Source: Corinectria fuckeliana (lineage: Eukaryota > Ascomycota > Sordariomycetes > Hypocreales > Nectriaceae). Taken from it: a stretch of 64,000 nucleotides of DNA. Below, piece after piece: positions 1-11,283 of this stretch (position 1 is the stretch's first letter; each line of letters opens with the position of its first letter). The stretch spans positions 1-64,000 of the forward strand of contig WPDH01000139.1 in assembly GCA_019137255.1 (NCBI GenBank). Reading direction: 5' to 3'. The position numbers and the translations under genes are program-made. Under the pieces are notes generated by a model. It searched no databases, was not told the DNA's origin, and saw nothing but the letters and a program-made list of their open reading frames with translations.

Positions 1-200
1 GGAAAATCATCTGCTTTTATCTCAAGGAGCCTACTTGACGCATCTTACCTATCAATCGTTCTGTCGTTTCAACTTACAGAGTTCAGTCCCAACCCAAAGA
101 GCTGCAAGATTCACATACCAACTCATAAAAATCAGAGATGGTATGTACTGCGACTGCACAGCTACCTAAAGGACGAAGGGTTATCTGGGCACCTTTTTTG

Positions 201-1027
201 AGACAGCCTCAGCAGCGATAAGTCTCCTCAATCAGGTCGCAAGACTCATCAACCACACTAGAATTGCGGCAGCCCAGATCAAGGAGCTCCCAGAGCTTCT
301 GGACACCTACAATGCCGAAGTGACGCAGATAAAGCAGTGGGTGGACTTGGTGGCAAATGACCCATCCTCGAGATACCCGACATTGAGCTAGGAATTGCCA
401 AGATCAGAGAACTCGCGGAAAGGCTGAGAAATTATCTACAAAATATGGATGCTGAGAGGAATGCCTTGCGGCAATTTCTGCACCAGTTCAACTCCGGCAC
501 TGCTGACCGCAAACTGATCGATCTCACTGTTCGCGGTATGAACTATGCGAAGATAGACTTAATCGTCCGCATCCAGCTTGCCCTGATTGGCATTCGCAAG
601 AGAATCCAGAGTGTTTTCCAGATCCAAGTCGACGCCATTCAAGCCATGGACGAAAAGCTGCCTCCTCCACCGCCGGATTGCCAGTGTCCCCAACTTATCC
701 AGTTGCTAGAGGAACCAGCCAAACCGTACGTAGCAAATTCGTTCCAAACTAGTCCACAGATCTGCTAACCATTGATAGCTGATGGGACTGTGACTACTGT
801 GACAAAAGAGGAATTGGAAGAGCTGCTGAATGGAGTGGAGCTTAAACCAGCTCCAGAGCATGGAGAAGGGAGGCGAGCCAAGAAGACCATCAGGGGAAAT
901 ACCATTAGTCAGATCGCCTTTGTTATCGTTGGTCCTCAAGTGTCCCAAAGACTTGGATCCTTGGCGCGACGCTGACTGCACTCTCGAAAGTAACCAGATC
1001 GTTGGCTTTGCTCTGTCACATGCCTAG
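201..1027 (+). pseudogene. Frameshifted relic of a fungal helical-domain protein
   Basis: Three reading-frame segments on the plus strand join into one plausible helical protein only if single-base shifts are allowed. Segment one (about 201-391) ends at a stop just after VDLVANDP. Shifting one base at the short C run near 369-371 continues into ILEIPDIELGIAKIRELAER and on through 725. A GTACGT donor at 726, a TGCTAAC branch site near 762-768 and an AG at 777-778 look like a real 53 bp intron, but splicing there does not restore frame to the next coding-like block (781-975). A further shift near 935-945 opens a tail reading PKDLDPWRDADCTLESNQIV up to 1027. The Leu/Ile-rich helices recall the N-terminal domains of fungal STAND/NACHT receptors, but no nucleotide-binding domain follows. 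The start is not defined. It could be a decayed gene or an intact gene with assembly errors. Confidence 0.5.
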
Positions 1028-1794
1028 CCTACCATAGATTCCCTAAGTATTATGGCAGAGACAAAGATTGCGGAGATGAACGCCCATTATGGTGGCGCCC
1101 GTTTACGTCAGCTGACCATGGAGAGGAATAGATAGATAAGTACGCAGTGGGTTTTGTTTTCCCGGGAACACCAAGGTCTTCCTGGTACTGAATGCGACTT
1201 CTGCTGGTCGTAGATGTTTCATTCAGCAATTAGGCCAGCTTAGCACTTTGCATCAGCGTAGTGCGCATTGCCCTTTGCTGCAACTGGAAATGCGATAGTA
1301 GACCTTAATGTGCGACATGTAGAATAGTGATATCCTAGAGCCTAGCCCTGTACTTTCGCTCATGGAAATTGACTCTGGCTTTTCTACTGACTTGGTGTAT
1401 AAGTTCATGCTTTGATTAGGTATTAATAAGCAATGGTGTCGCAGTCTGTTGACTGTTCTCTAAATATCGCAAGCAAATCGTTTGGATGCCACTCCGTCCA
1501 CCAGCCCCAGGTTCCCGGTCTACACAGATAACGGGATTCTAAAGAACCTGAGACGACTTCTCTCGTAATATGGGCTTCATCCAAATCGGAAATCCATAGT
1601 CTCCATTGCGGAATCGCGAATGCAGCTCGCCGGTATCCATCCGGGGCCTGATCCCCGCGTGTCTCCACTTTATCTCCGGCCCACCATCGGAACGGGCCGG
1701 AGGTCTCCACCGTCCGGATGCTGGTCCCAAGGGCACCCTGATGACGCATGGAAGCTCCCCTCCGACTCTGAGCTCCATAGCGTGTCTGGCTCGT
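1028..1794. other. Intergenic stretch, no gene seen
   Basis: Nothing on either strand reads as a gene here. The open frames at 1423-1794 on the minus strand lie downstream of the Ras-like gene, in its probable 3' flank, and have no recognisable content. Confidence 0.5.
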
Positions 1795-2829
1795 TCAAAA
1801 CTTCGGCGCCCAGTCCGTCGCCGCCGGTTCCACCAGGTCCACCGACAGCTGGTACTCGGGAGGACACGGCGCCACGAGCGTAACCTGGCTCCCGCCGGAC
1901 CCCGAGCTCGCCGCCCTCGCAACCGCCCAGGGCGGCGGGCTGATCAGCTGCCGCATCGTCCACCGCGGCGGCGCGCCCGTGCATCGCGCCCGCGTCACCG
2001 GCCTGCGGACGTCCTGCTGCTCCCTCCCCCGGCGCCGCCGACGGACGCGCCCGCTGAGCCGCTTCCGCAAGCTCGGCCTCGGCCCCACCGTCTGCGACAT
2101 GAGACGGCGGATGGCCTCGCCCAGCGTCTCCTCGCTCTCCCGCATCAGCCTCGCCCGCGCCTCCACCACCGGCCCCGCGGCCTCCCCCACCAGCGCCGGG
2201 ACGCCGAGCCCGTCCTTGGCCGAGCACACGACGAAGCTTCCGCCCAGCCGCCGCGCGAGCCGCCAGCCGTCGTCGACGTGGCTCTGGTCGGCGAGGTCCG
2301 CCTTGGTGCCGACGACGAGGCAGGGGAGCGTGGTGCCGGGCCCGACGCCCACGCCCTCGAGCTCGCACCGCGCGCAGAACTCGCAGAGCAGCTGGAAGCT
2401 CCGCGGGTCCGAGAGGTCGTACGCCAGGATGAGGGCGTCGCTGTCCCGGATGCCGCGCGTGATCCACGCAAAGTGCTCCTGCTTGGTGAGCGGGTAGCCG
2501 TCGCCGTACGACGTCAGCGAGACGGGCGTGTCGAACCAGATGTCGCAAGACTGGCCGCCGATCTCGGCTTGTCTGCATCCGCTGTTGCAGCTCCAGGTTA
2601 CATCGTAACTCTCGGCAAATTCGTCCCGGCATATCTACGAGGGCTGTCAGCTCTGCTTCTTGGAGATGTCGAGTTGGCGCCAACTTACCCGGTTGAGCAG
2701 GCTGCGTCGCCCGCAGCCCTCCACGCCGATGATCTGGACCTGGATCCCCAAGGGCCATGGCTTGACCGTCCCATCTTGGAGATAGCGACTGTTTCTGATT
2801 CTGTTCGCTTGCCAGTTGTCGACGTCCAT
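1795..2829 (-). CDS. Divergent Ras-like small GTPase with degenerate nucleotide-binding motifs
   Basis: Two exons (2829-2689 and 2634-1795) flank a 54 bp intron with a GTAAGT donor and a CTGAC branch site; the product is about 326 residues. The order of Ras-family motifs is clear. A P-loop-like GVEGCGRRS is at residues 35-43, a switch II region DIWFDTP near 78-84, TKAD at 157-160 in place of NKxD, and CSAK at 184-187 for the G5 loop. The P-loop Lys is Arg, the Ser/Thr is displaced, DxxG reads DTP, and the G4 Asn is Thr. Nucleotide binding and hydrolysis may therefore be weak or absent. After about residue 215 the chain becomes Arg-rich and low in complexity, with no CAAX box, so the true C-terminus may be shorter. 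The first in-frame ATG was chosen. Family membership is sound; the function is unknown. Confidence 0.7.
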
Positions 2830-3195
2830 CTTGATGATACGGGACAATACTGGGGGAGCGGGCCGTTCTTAATTGACGGCGCTGGTGACCAAGCCGCAAT
2901 GTAAGACATTACAACATGGGGCGTTCTGCGACATTCTCGCGACCTAGGGAATTTAAGAACTCGCCCTTGGCTTGCGGCCCTCGACTCCGCAGATAGTGCG
3001 TAGGCCGCCCTAGTTATTGAAGCATCACCATCCCTAGACAGAGTTGGCAGATGTACTTGGCAACAGTAACGCGCTCCCTCGAATCAGTCTCGTATTGAAT
3101 CTAGGCAATTCACATCTTCTTCGCAACCCAGAAATGCCGGGGCCAAATAGCGATAGCTATCAACTAAACTACCACCGCCCTCCCCCTCATCTCCA
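2830..3195. other. Intergenic stretch, no gene seen
   Basis: This is the gap between the 5' end of the Ras-like gene and the 3' end of the AA7 oxidase gene, both on the minus strand. It would hold the promoter of the GTPase gene. No TATA element or other motif stands out. Confidence 0.5.
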
Positions 3196-4797
3196 TCATT
3201 CTTTAATGGGGGTGATGCCCTGTGGGTTCCAGAAAACATCCTCCGGATCCAGCACCGACTTGACCCGCTTCAGCCTGGGGAGGTTCTCTCCATAGTACAG
3301 CTTCTGCGCCGTCGCAGAGTCCAGCTGCGTGTCCAAGTAGTTCGCATACATGCCCCACTCCCCGTCGGCCAGCGTCTTGGTCACGCTCTCCCTGAACCCC
3401 TTGAGAAGGGCGAACCCTTCTTCAGGGTACTGCCCGCTCGCCGCCGTGTCTGAGAACTTGTACAGCAGCAGCTTGTCGCGATGCACGTACGCCGTGTCGC
3501 GCGGCGCGACGTCGGCGACGGCCGAGTTGGCGCCGCCATGGAGGTCCAGCTGGAAGAACCAGGTGTGCCGGGCCGACGGCTCGTTGATGTTGGCGAAGAG
3601 CGCTGACACCAGCGACTCGATCTGGTTGTGGGCGAGGGCGTTTGTCATGAGGTTGGTTGCGTAGTACGTGATATGCTGCGACGTGTTAGTCCGGCCGCAC
3701 CGGGAGAGTGCGACAACGTACCTGGTTGTATGGGAACGTCTGATCGAGTCTCAGGCCGTCGGTGAAATGCTCCAGCCCCTCAATCCATCCCCCTGTGCTC
3801 GAGTTGGTGATCTGCGTGTCGATAGCTTCCAGCAAGGGCTGGAGCGCCTCTTCGAGCCCTTTCTTGTCCCCATAGTACACGCCCTGAATAGTCTGGCCCG
3901 CAGGCGCCATGTAGATCTGCATGTTCAACTCCCTGGGGGCCTTGAGAGCCCTCTCCTGTAGCGCCGCAATGCCTGTCACGGCCTCATTGTTGTTCCAGTC
4001 CAGCTCTATGGTGAAGGTAGTCACTTCATGCGGTGCCTCGAAAGTGTTGAACTCGAATTCTACCACAATGCCAAAGGACGAGCCTGCGCCGCGAAGAGCC
4101 CAGAACAAGTCCTGATACTCCGTAGCGGAGCAATGAACCAGCGCCCCGTCCGCAAGAACGACCTTTGCACCGATCAGCCAGTCCAAAGTGAGGCCGTAGG
4201 TGCGCGAGGCAAAGCCATAGCCGCCGTGCAAGACGTGGCCAGCGACGCCGACACTGTATGGTCAGCCTACGCAAGCTGTGGTCTTGGTCGGTGAGATGGA
4301 ATGGCTTACCCAGGGCACGATCCGTGAGCAAGGGCTCTGCCGCCCTGATTGAACAGCTCCACGGCAACATGGCCCAGCCTCGCGCCGGGCTGCACACTTG
4401 CCGTCCCATCCTCATTGAGCGTGACGTTCTCCATGCGATCCAGCACAACGACGAGATGGCCATCCTCACCACCGAAGCCGAACGACCCAAAGCTGTGGCC
4501 GCCGCCCTTGGCACTCACCCGGACGTCGTTCTTGGCGCCGCAAGCCACCGCCGCCTTGATGTGTGCGACGCAGGTCGGGACGACGACGGCAGCAGGCGTG
4601 TAGGCCAGACGGAGATTGTACGGCGTGATGTCCTGGACCCAGTTGGTCGAGTTCCTGAGCTCAAATGGGACGTTGGAATCGGCGAGACAGGCCGTCAGGG
4701 CGTCTCGTCTGGCGAGGACGACATTAGCGAAGGAGAGTGCCGGGGAGAGGCATAGCACAAGGCACGCCACCCGCTGCAGGGGAAGGGAGACGATCAT
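3196..4797 (-). CDS. Secreted FAD-linked oligosaccharide oxidase (AA7, BBE-type)
   Basis: Three exons (4797-4310, 4253-3722, 3675-3196) with 56 bp and 46 bp introns give 499 residues, the usual length for gluco- or chito-oligosaccharide oxidases. An N-terminal hydrophobic signal peptide of about 24 residues implies secretion. The PP-loop/FAD-binding core includes SAKGGGHSFG with His101 and AHGSCPGVG with Cys161. These are the expected His and Cys for double covalent FAD attachment, and their 60-residue spacing matches known AA7 enzymes. The chain ends in a BBE motif near VFWNPQGI. The expected reaction oxidises the reducing-end C1 of cello-, malto- or chito-oligosaccharides to the lactone with release of hydrogen peroxide; the exact substrate cannot be read from sequence. 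A TATA-like box lies 94 bp upstream of the start. The gene appears intact. Confidence 0.9.
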
Positions 4798-4890
4798 GAT
4801 GGTGGTTGTTCAGTATAGTTAATGTATGGGGCCTCTTGATCCTCAGACACTGGTGCTTAGCGATGGCACCAGGTTGCTTCCATCCTTCAG

Positions 4891-4897
4891 TTATATA
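4891..4897 (-). promoter_or_regulatory. TATA box of the AA7 oxidase gene
   Basis: TATATAA on the minus strand lies 94 bases before the ATG of the secreted oxidase, a normal distance for a fungal TATA element. Confidence 0.5.
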
Positions 4898-6634
4898 CCT
4901 ATAGTACTTCGGTCTGCTTCAGTGCAGGAACCTCTTTCCGGCAACGCGGCTCGGTGCAGCAAACACGAGTGGCGTATCGATAGTTCTTACAGTCAAGACC
5001 CCCGACGCGGCAGAGCGGGAAGCTGACTGAGATGCCAGGAAATGACCAAGTAGAAAACAAAAGGGCTGTCGTAAGCAGATCGATGGACTCGCTCCAATCG
5101 TAATTGTCGCTCGAAACCTAGCAAACTTGTCTTGTGTTCCATCAGACCCACAGCATCAGCATCTAGAACTCCCATTACCACGACCCCGGAGTCGGGACTT
5201 GGGAGTTCGGAACCTGGTCAGCACTTCTTACGTTTCAACGAACGCCGCTCGGGATATTTTCAGGGTAATTGCAAAGTTGAATTCCCCACGCCACGATGAG
5301 CGCAGCAACCCGTGACGATAGCAATCGTATCAACCCGTTGCCACTAAGCCTCGAGGCCTCCTGCAACGATCCGAGTCGGTCTAGGTAGTACAAGTCAATA
5401 AAAGCTCACTATCCAGGCAGTGAAGCGAGACCTGGACGTCCTCCGCCAAGTTGTTGCCCCTCCATCGTCGGGGGGTTATCCCGACCTGCGACATGCAGGC
5501 CGCCTTCTCTCAGGCCATGAACACGAGCGCCGACCCAACCACGCATCGGCATTCTCAGCCCCGCGTCTCATTATATGCAATGTATGTCAGGCTTGGCTTG
5601 CTTACCTTCCGTGCTTCCCGCGTCGAGTTACGCTCTTCTGTCTGGTTCGCTAGTCGGGTCGCGGGCCGCGCCGCGCCGCGCATCGTACGTCTCCTGCATC
5701 AGGGGGTTTACCTAGCTGTCTTTAATTTCTGGCCCGATGGCTGTCTCCAATGCCAGGAACAGGCAGCTAAGTAGGAGGCCTCAAGGTACGGTTCTTCGGA
5801 TGTGAGCTCGGGAGGTGAAGATGCCCGATGCCGGGCTGTGCTGGGCGCAGAGAAAAGACTGTAGACTGCCGATCGTTCTGAGGCCACACTCTCCATGGTA
5901 GTTTCTTTAGCGCTCCACGCAACTTCACTCCTTCGTATAAATCAGTGAGCTGTCAAACGAAGCCACCTCCTGCTCAAATGCGACCTCGAGCACTGCAGGA
6001 AACACTACCGTCCTCGACGGAGACACTGCCTACTGTCCCCAATCCTCATGACACGTGGTTAAGAGGTGACATGGAATACATTACCTCGCATAGTACCAGT
6101 GGATTAGTATACAAAACTGTGCTACTAGAAAACCAAGTGCATCTTCACAGCTTACCACACGTTTGGAGGCACACAAGGTTCTGGGCCAGTCTAAGCAGCC
6201 GCAGAATGTGTTAGTACTCTAGGCAAACGGCTATTTCGGCATCGCATACACACTTCGTAAAGTGATGCTGTTAATTTACTTTCAGTCTTCTTCCTCTGAT
6301 ACATATATCGACAGTCCATATAGAGCTTGCCCTGTCAAGTCAGCTTCGTCGAACCCCCTACGGACACTCATCTAACACATCAACGGCAGCTTGGCCACGC
6401 CCAAACTAACTCATCCTCCCAACTATGGCCAATACAAGTACAACCCTCGTTCTTTTTGTAATCAAGCCAAGCAAATGCCCTCTACTACCAAGGCATCCCC
6501 AGACCGCATTGCTTTTAGGGTCGGCTACATGGTATTAGAGTCAGCCACAGGAGGAGCATTGTATCGAGCCAGCTCAAGCGTGCAACGAGCCGAAAACACC
6601 TCCCAGCAAGTCAGCCTTACCACAGTCCTCTCTC

Positions 6635-6665
<31 letters not shown>

Positions 6666-7438
6666 NNCCTCTCTCCCCCCCCTCCCCCCCCCCCCCTAGC
6701 CGTCCTCTCGGAAGCGTTCCAGTCTCTGCATGTGCCTCCTCCCCGGTGTTTCAACCCCAGACCGCGACACGTCAACTCCAAAGGCAAGGGGAAAAAGTGC
6801 ATGCGTCTGCATTGACTCGAGTTTGACATTTTCTCGTAGCTGTTTTCGTTCCCCCATTGGTTTGGTCCGTGTCGCAGGACGGCAGCGGAGAGGTGTTGAC
6901 AGTCCTTGACATATGTATGTGAAACGGCAGATCCGTCCGAAGTCCACCGGTCAAATGTCCACCGGTCAAATACAGATCGATCTGCAGACCTACCGATGTT
7001 GCGCCTGGATAATCGTCGTTGAGGCCATAGACGCAACCTGCCATGTAGTGAATCACTTCCAGCCAGCCAGCCACCAGTTGATGCCTAACACCCTCACCTC
7101 CCAAAGCTCAACCACAGTGCAAAGTTCCATCCAGTCTGTCCCCAACGTGCAACCCCATCACTCAACCCCAAACCGCCTCTCTCAAGCACCGGCCCGATGC
7201 GGCCCCACCCCCCGGCGCTGAGCCTCCACACCAAACATCAACATCAACACCAACACCAACACCAACCGCGCATCGCGAACACTCACACTCTGCCATTGTA
7301 TTCTCTGCCGTGTTCATCCGTGCGTTGGCTCGGGACTGGACTGTGTAACCTTGAGGTGAATGCGGGGAGAGGAGAGCCATGTGTGGGTGATTCCTGATGG
7401 GTAGGCGGCTTGTGATGAAGATGGTAGCTTTGCCCGAG
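4898..7438. other. Intergenic region with a long C homopolymer and ambiguous bases
   Basis: No convincing gene was found on either strand in this 2.5 kb. It contains the C-rich tract described separately and CAACAC-type short repeats at about 7237-7265. It should include the promoter of the small secreted protein gene to the right. Short open frames here lack codon bias and splice support. Confidence 0.5.
6636..6696 (+). repeat. Poly-C tract with two undetermined bases
   Basis: Almost uninterrupted C residues surround NN at 6666-6667. The true tract length is probably unresolved, and the ambiguity marks a sequencing or assembly limit and not a scaffold gap. Confidence 0.9.
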
Positions 7439-7447
7439 TATAAATAT
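7439..7447 (+). promoter_or_regulatory. TATA box upstream of the small secreted protein gene
   Basis: TATAAATAT sits about 205 bases before the ATG at 7651. With the long leader this would place transcription start near 7470-7480, giving a 5' leader of about 170 bases. Confidence 0.45.
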
Positions 7448-7650
7448 CTCGAGGATTCGCGGTTGAAATGCGTGTGCTGTTATTCCTCGCCATCAGCTTC
7501 CAAACACTCCTTCACATCTATTCCGAGACTCCTTACTTGCATGCAGGTCACCACTTCTGTCATTTACTCTCAAACCACCGCTCCAGTCACTTACACGCAA
7601 GCTTACCTCCACAACCGACTTACACCAAACCTCCCAATCAACCAACAACA

Positions 7651-8034
7651 ATGTCCGCCCTCCTCAGCACCATCCTCCTCGCCCTCGCCCTCGCCCTCCC
7701 CGCAACCAACGCCGCACCCTCCTCCTCCCCGCTGCTGCATCACCGCCGCGCCACCGGCCAGATGACGTGGTACACGCCGGGCCTGGGCGCGTGCGGCCAG
7801 ACGCACGCCGACGGCGACATGATCGTCGCCGTGGCCGCGGGGCTTTACGACGCCGAGAAGCCCTGCGGCCGGTCCATCCGCATCACCGGCCCCGCGGGCT
7901 CCGTCAACGTCCGGGTCGTCGATCGCTGTGGCGGCTGTGGGTACAGCGACCTGGACCTCTCGCCTACCGCGTTCCAGAAGGCCGTCGGCGACTTGGGGCT
8001 TGGGCGTAAGGAGGCGAGCTGGGAGTGGGCTTAG
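7651..8034 (+). CDS. Small secreted double-psi beta-barrel (RlpA/expansin-like) protein
   Basis: A single exon encodes 127 residues from an ATG in good context (AACAATGTC). Residues 1-21 form a signal peptide (SALLSTILLALALALPATNA). A HRR site follows near residues 31-33 and may be a Kex2-type processing point. The mature part TWYTPGLGACGQTH, KPCGRSIRI and VRVVDRCGGCGYSDLDLS is the double-psi beta-barrel pattern of RlpA-like, cerato-platanin-neighbouring and expansin-like fungal proteins. Conserved features are the YxxGLGACG start, the VVDRCGGC loop with its Asp, and the DLS/AF element. Such proteins are secreted, often bind wall polysaccharide and are often candidate effectors. No carbohydrate-binding module follows. 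Start and stop are clear, and the protein is of normal length for the short members of the family. Confidence 0.88.
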   Translation: MSALLSTILLALALALPATNAAPSSSPLLHHRRATGQMTWYTPGLGACGQTHADGDMIVAVAAGLYDAEKPCGRSIRITGPAGSVNVRVVDRCGGCGYSDLDLSPTAFQKAVGDLGLGRKEASWEWA

Positions 8035-8455
8035 ACTCAAGAGAATTTGAGATGCGATATGGAGCTGAAGAAGCCGGCTGGACTGGCCACATGAGTCGAG
8101 TAGGAACAATCGAGTACAAACGTTGCGCCGATCCAATCGTAGTTTTGCTTGATTACAGCGGATTCCAAGTGAATTCTTTGTTAATGTGAATTGATTCTGT
8201 CAATTTATGCTACCAGCACCAGAGCCCCAGGCCGTATCCCCATGCCGATATCCTGCCAGTCCCATTTTCTTCCGCTTCCGTCCGAGCTAGTCAGGCATAC
8301 CGTTTTGGCCAACACTGAATGAAATGTTCTTTTCGGGGTATAATACAATCCATTTCCTGTCGCTCTCCATTCCCGGCCCTTCCCCGCCATGTTTATGACA
8401 CAATCTGCAACTGCAATTCACCGACTTGACTTGCAATGGAATCAATCCAGGTCCA
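8035..8455. other. Convergent intergenic gap, 3' ends of two genes
   Basis: The small secreted protein gene (plus) and the centrosomin-motif gene (minus) end towards each other here. The stretch would hold both 3' untranslated regions. I see no gene in it. Confidence 0.5.
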
Positions 8456-11283
8456 CTATCCGTTTCTGGCCTTGAAGCTCGCAGCCCTGAACGCGGGCAG
8501 CCACTTTCTTCTGTTACCCGTCGCCGAGGGAGCCCGGGGGCTGCTCTCTTGGTTATGCTCTGGCGTCGAAGACTCTCCGTAAAACGAAGGCATAGTCGGA
8601 GTCGCCGGTGTGGACGGGTCTTGCGACGCTGCTCCAACAAGGTTGTTCAGGTCAAGAGAGATCTGACGATGTTGACGCTGGGTCCGCATAATGGGCGGAG
8701 GCGTAGCGCTCTCCCGATCGTCCTCCAGTACACCTGTCCGACCTACCCAAGATGGAACACCCATGCCTGCAGTCGTCTTTGGGGCCTCGGGGGCTATCTC
8801 AATAGGGCTGGGCTCCAACGGGGTGCTAGCTGATGCTGCGCCCAAAGATCGCCGGAACAGCTTGGTAAGGGGGTTCCGAGCAGCCTGGTGTCCTGCGTTC
8901 GCAATGGGTGGATAGTTTCTCTTATGCTCTCCAGCCGGAAGTGGTGGCTGCTGCTGAGGTTGCTGCACTGGGGTCTTGATCTCACCCCGCATCTGCATCT
9001 GAAGATCGTCACTGTTTCTCCGGAGGTAGAGGTTGCGACGGCCCGAAGCCTTGGACACCACTCGATTCGTCGGTGGCCTAGAGCTAGCCGGGCTGGTGCC
9101 AGTTTGAGCATGCAGGCTCGACCGCCTGTTGGGAGGCGGAGGAGGCAGAGACGACGAAAATAGGTCCTGTTGAGCTGAAAACAAGTCGATCATCCGCTCA
9201 GGTTCCATTCCGATACTCACGCCACCTCCACCCGACTGTGAATTTCGGGGGGCGAACATGGTATCCGCAGCCCAGCCGCCCTTAGTCGCTGTGGTAGGAA
9301 AGCTAAAGAGGTCCGGCGAGGCGCGCCCGATTTCGTCGGGCTTGGAGCTCTCCCGCATCCAGATGTCCAGACTCGATTCGAGCGACCGCGTATCTGAGTC
9401 GTCGCTGTCGCTGTCCCACTCATTGTGTCTGCGATTGGACACTGTAGTTTCGTCGGCAGAACGAGGACGCTGGATAGCTCGGGCTCGGGCCTCATAATAT
9501 GCACTATTATTCAAGTCCCTTGCCTTCTCTAGAGGCTTCGCAGACAGCTCAATTCCACCCAAGGGAGCACCTTCGGTGTACGTTGCATCACCGGACGCGT
9601 CCGACAAGTCATCATAGCTGCGTTGGCCATTCATGGTTGGCTGCTTCGATAGAGTGTCGTTGGAGTTTTGGAACCGTCGCAGCGTCGACGTAGAGATGGT
9701 GTCCGGGGTGGGTGGGAGGTCATGCAGACGAACTCCGCCAGGAGCATCCGTCAGCACCCTCCGCAGCGACTCCCGCTTCTCATCTCTTGCGCGTCTGCGT
9801 GCCGGCGACTTGGCTGGTGACTTACTTGACGGGTTTACCGCCCGACCGGCGAATTCAGATCCGGTGTCCTTGTCCCGGCTCTGAGCGCAGCTCTCAGCTT
9901 TCTTCTGAGAGTAGGCAGGATCAAGACGTTCAATCTGCTGAAGAGGAGATCCATCGACGATGTGTGTCATGGATTGGTATTCCTTGCGTCTATTAGAAGC
10001 CGTGAGCGAGCTTGATCGCGCCGGCCGATTAGACGAAGACATCGCTCTAGCCATCGACGTCTTGGGCCTCTTGATGGCGCTGGCCTTTCCAGCAACGCCG
10101 TCGGCACCATCCAGCGAAAGCGGCTCATCCACCTCAAACGGAACCGCTTTCTCGCACCCCTTCTGCCCATAAACGCTCACGAAAGAGCTCTCGCTCAAGA
10201 CGCTCAGGCTTGGGCTAGCCAAGCCGTTAGCAGGGCTGTTATCCACATAGCCAGCGCCTTCGGGGACTTGTGGAAGGCTGAGAACGCTGCCCCTAACTCC
10301 AAGATAGACATTTCGCAGGTTCTCGGTGTTTTCACTGCGGTCGGAGAGGAAGCTCGGCATGCGAGTGATGGCCTTGGCATCGCCCTCGAGCTTGGCAACA
10401 TCCAGACCTTGAAGCCTGGGTGCAGGGTGCTCGTAAGTCGACTCAAAGTCGCGGAGACCGTACAGACCTTCGGACTCGACCTGCTGGACCATGCCGCGCT
10501 CCTTGGCAAATTGCTCCAGCTTTGCCTCCAGTGTGACAATCATAGCTACAGCTTCCTCAACGGCCTTGTCCCGTTTCTCCATCTCCTGGACCAACTGGTC
10601 GTTGATTTCCTCGACTCGGGTCTTTTCAGACTCGAGTCCTTCGATTTGGTCTTCCATGATGGTCTGTCGTTCTCTGCGATGGAACAGTTCCAGCTTCAAG
10701 TCAAAGTTTTTCTTGTGTAGACTCGAGATGACCTGAAACAGTCAGCTTAAGTCGCTTGAAAAGTGTACGGTCACTATACCTGCTCCATATCCTTGACACC
10801 AAGTCCCTTTTTCTTACCCGCCTCGGTGCCAGACCCCATCTGCGGCCGGCGCACATCAGACTCTCCACTCTTAGTAGGCGAGCCATGGCTGCTCCGGGGG
10901 TGCTCAGCAGAAGCGCTCAAGTCAGAATTGCCACGCGACCATGCCGCCAATGCCGCCACCTTGTCGCTTTCCACCTGCCGCTCTTTCTGAAGCTTCTCTT
11001 GCAGAAAAGACGAAACGGCAGTCTGACGGGTCGACTCGTTGCTTGCCTCTCTGGACAAACGGGGTGTCGCTCGTGGAGTGTGTCGCGGGGTCGAGACGCT
11101 CTTGCAAGCGGCGTGGTGAAATCGGTGGGCTGGGTGAGATGTGGAGGGTTCAATCTGAGAGCTCGAGCTGTTGGCGCTTTGAGATGTCACCCGGGTGTTT
11201 GTGGTGCTCGTGGAGGATCGGGAGGCGGTGCGAGGGTAGGAAGGTCGCGGCCTATCGTATGGGTGCGCCTGAGTCGAGTCCAT
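8456..11283 (-). CDS. Centrosomin N-terminal motif 1 protein (ApsB/Mto1/Pcp1-like)
   Basis: Two exons (11283-10780 and 10732-8456) with a 47 bp intron give 926 residues in phase. The first 150 residues are Ser/Thr/Arg-rich and disordered. Straddling the intron is GVKDMEQVISSLHKKNFDLK followed by LELFHRRERQ, the hallmark of the centrosomin N-terminal motif 1 (about residues 160-225), and then a coiled coil rich in Glu and Lys to about residue 250. The rest is low-complexity and Ser/Pro-rich with a basic end (RKWLPAFRAA). In other fungi, proteins with this motif recruit gamma-tubulin complexes to spindle pole bodies or septal and cytoplasmic microtubule-organising centres. I cannot say which paralogue this is; a C-terminal MASC or PACT-like region was not recognised. 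The placement in microtubule organisation is inferred from the motif. Confidence 0.85.

Noticed and set aside
1606..2904. Plus-strand open frame of about 430 codons
   Set aside because: It is antisense to the Ras-like gene. The G/C-rich third positions of the real gene keep the opposite strand open; its translation is Arg/Pro/Ala-rich without any domain.
7603..8136. Minus-strand frame opposite the small secreted protein
   Set aside because: Mirror of the real gene, which has a signal peptide and a recognised domain on the plus strand.
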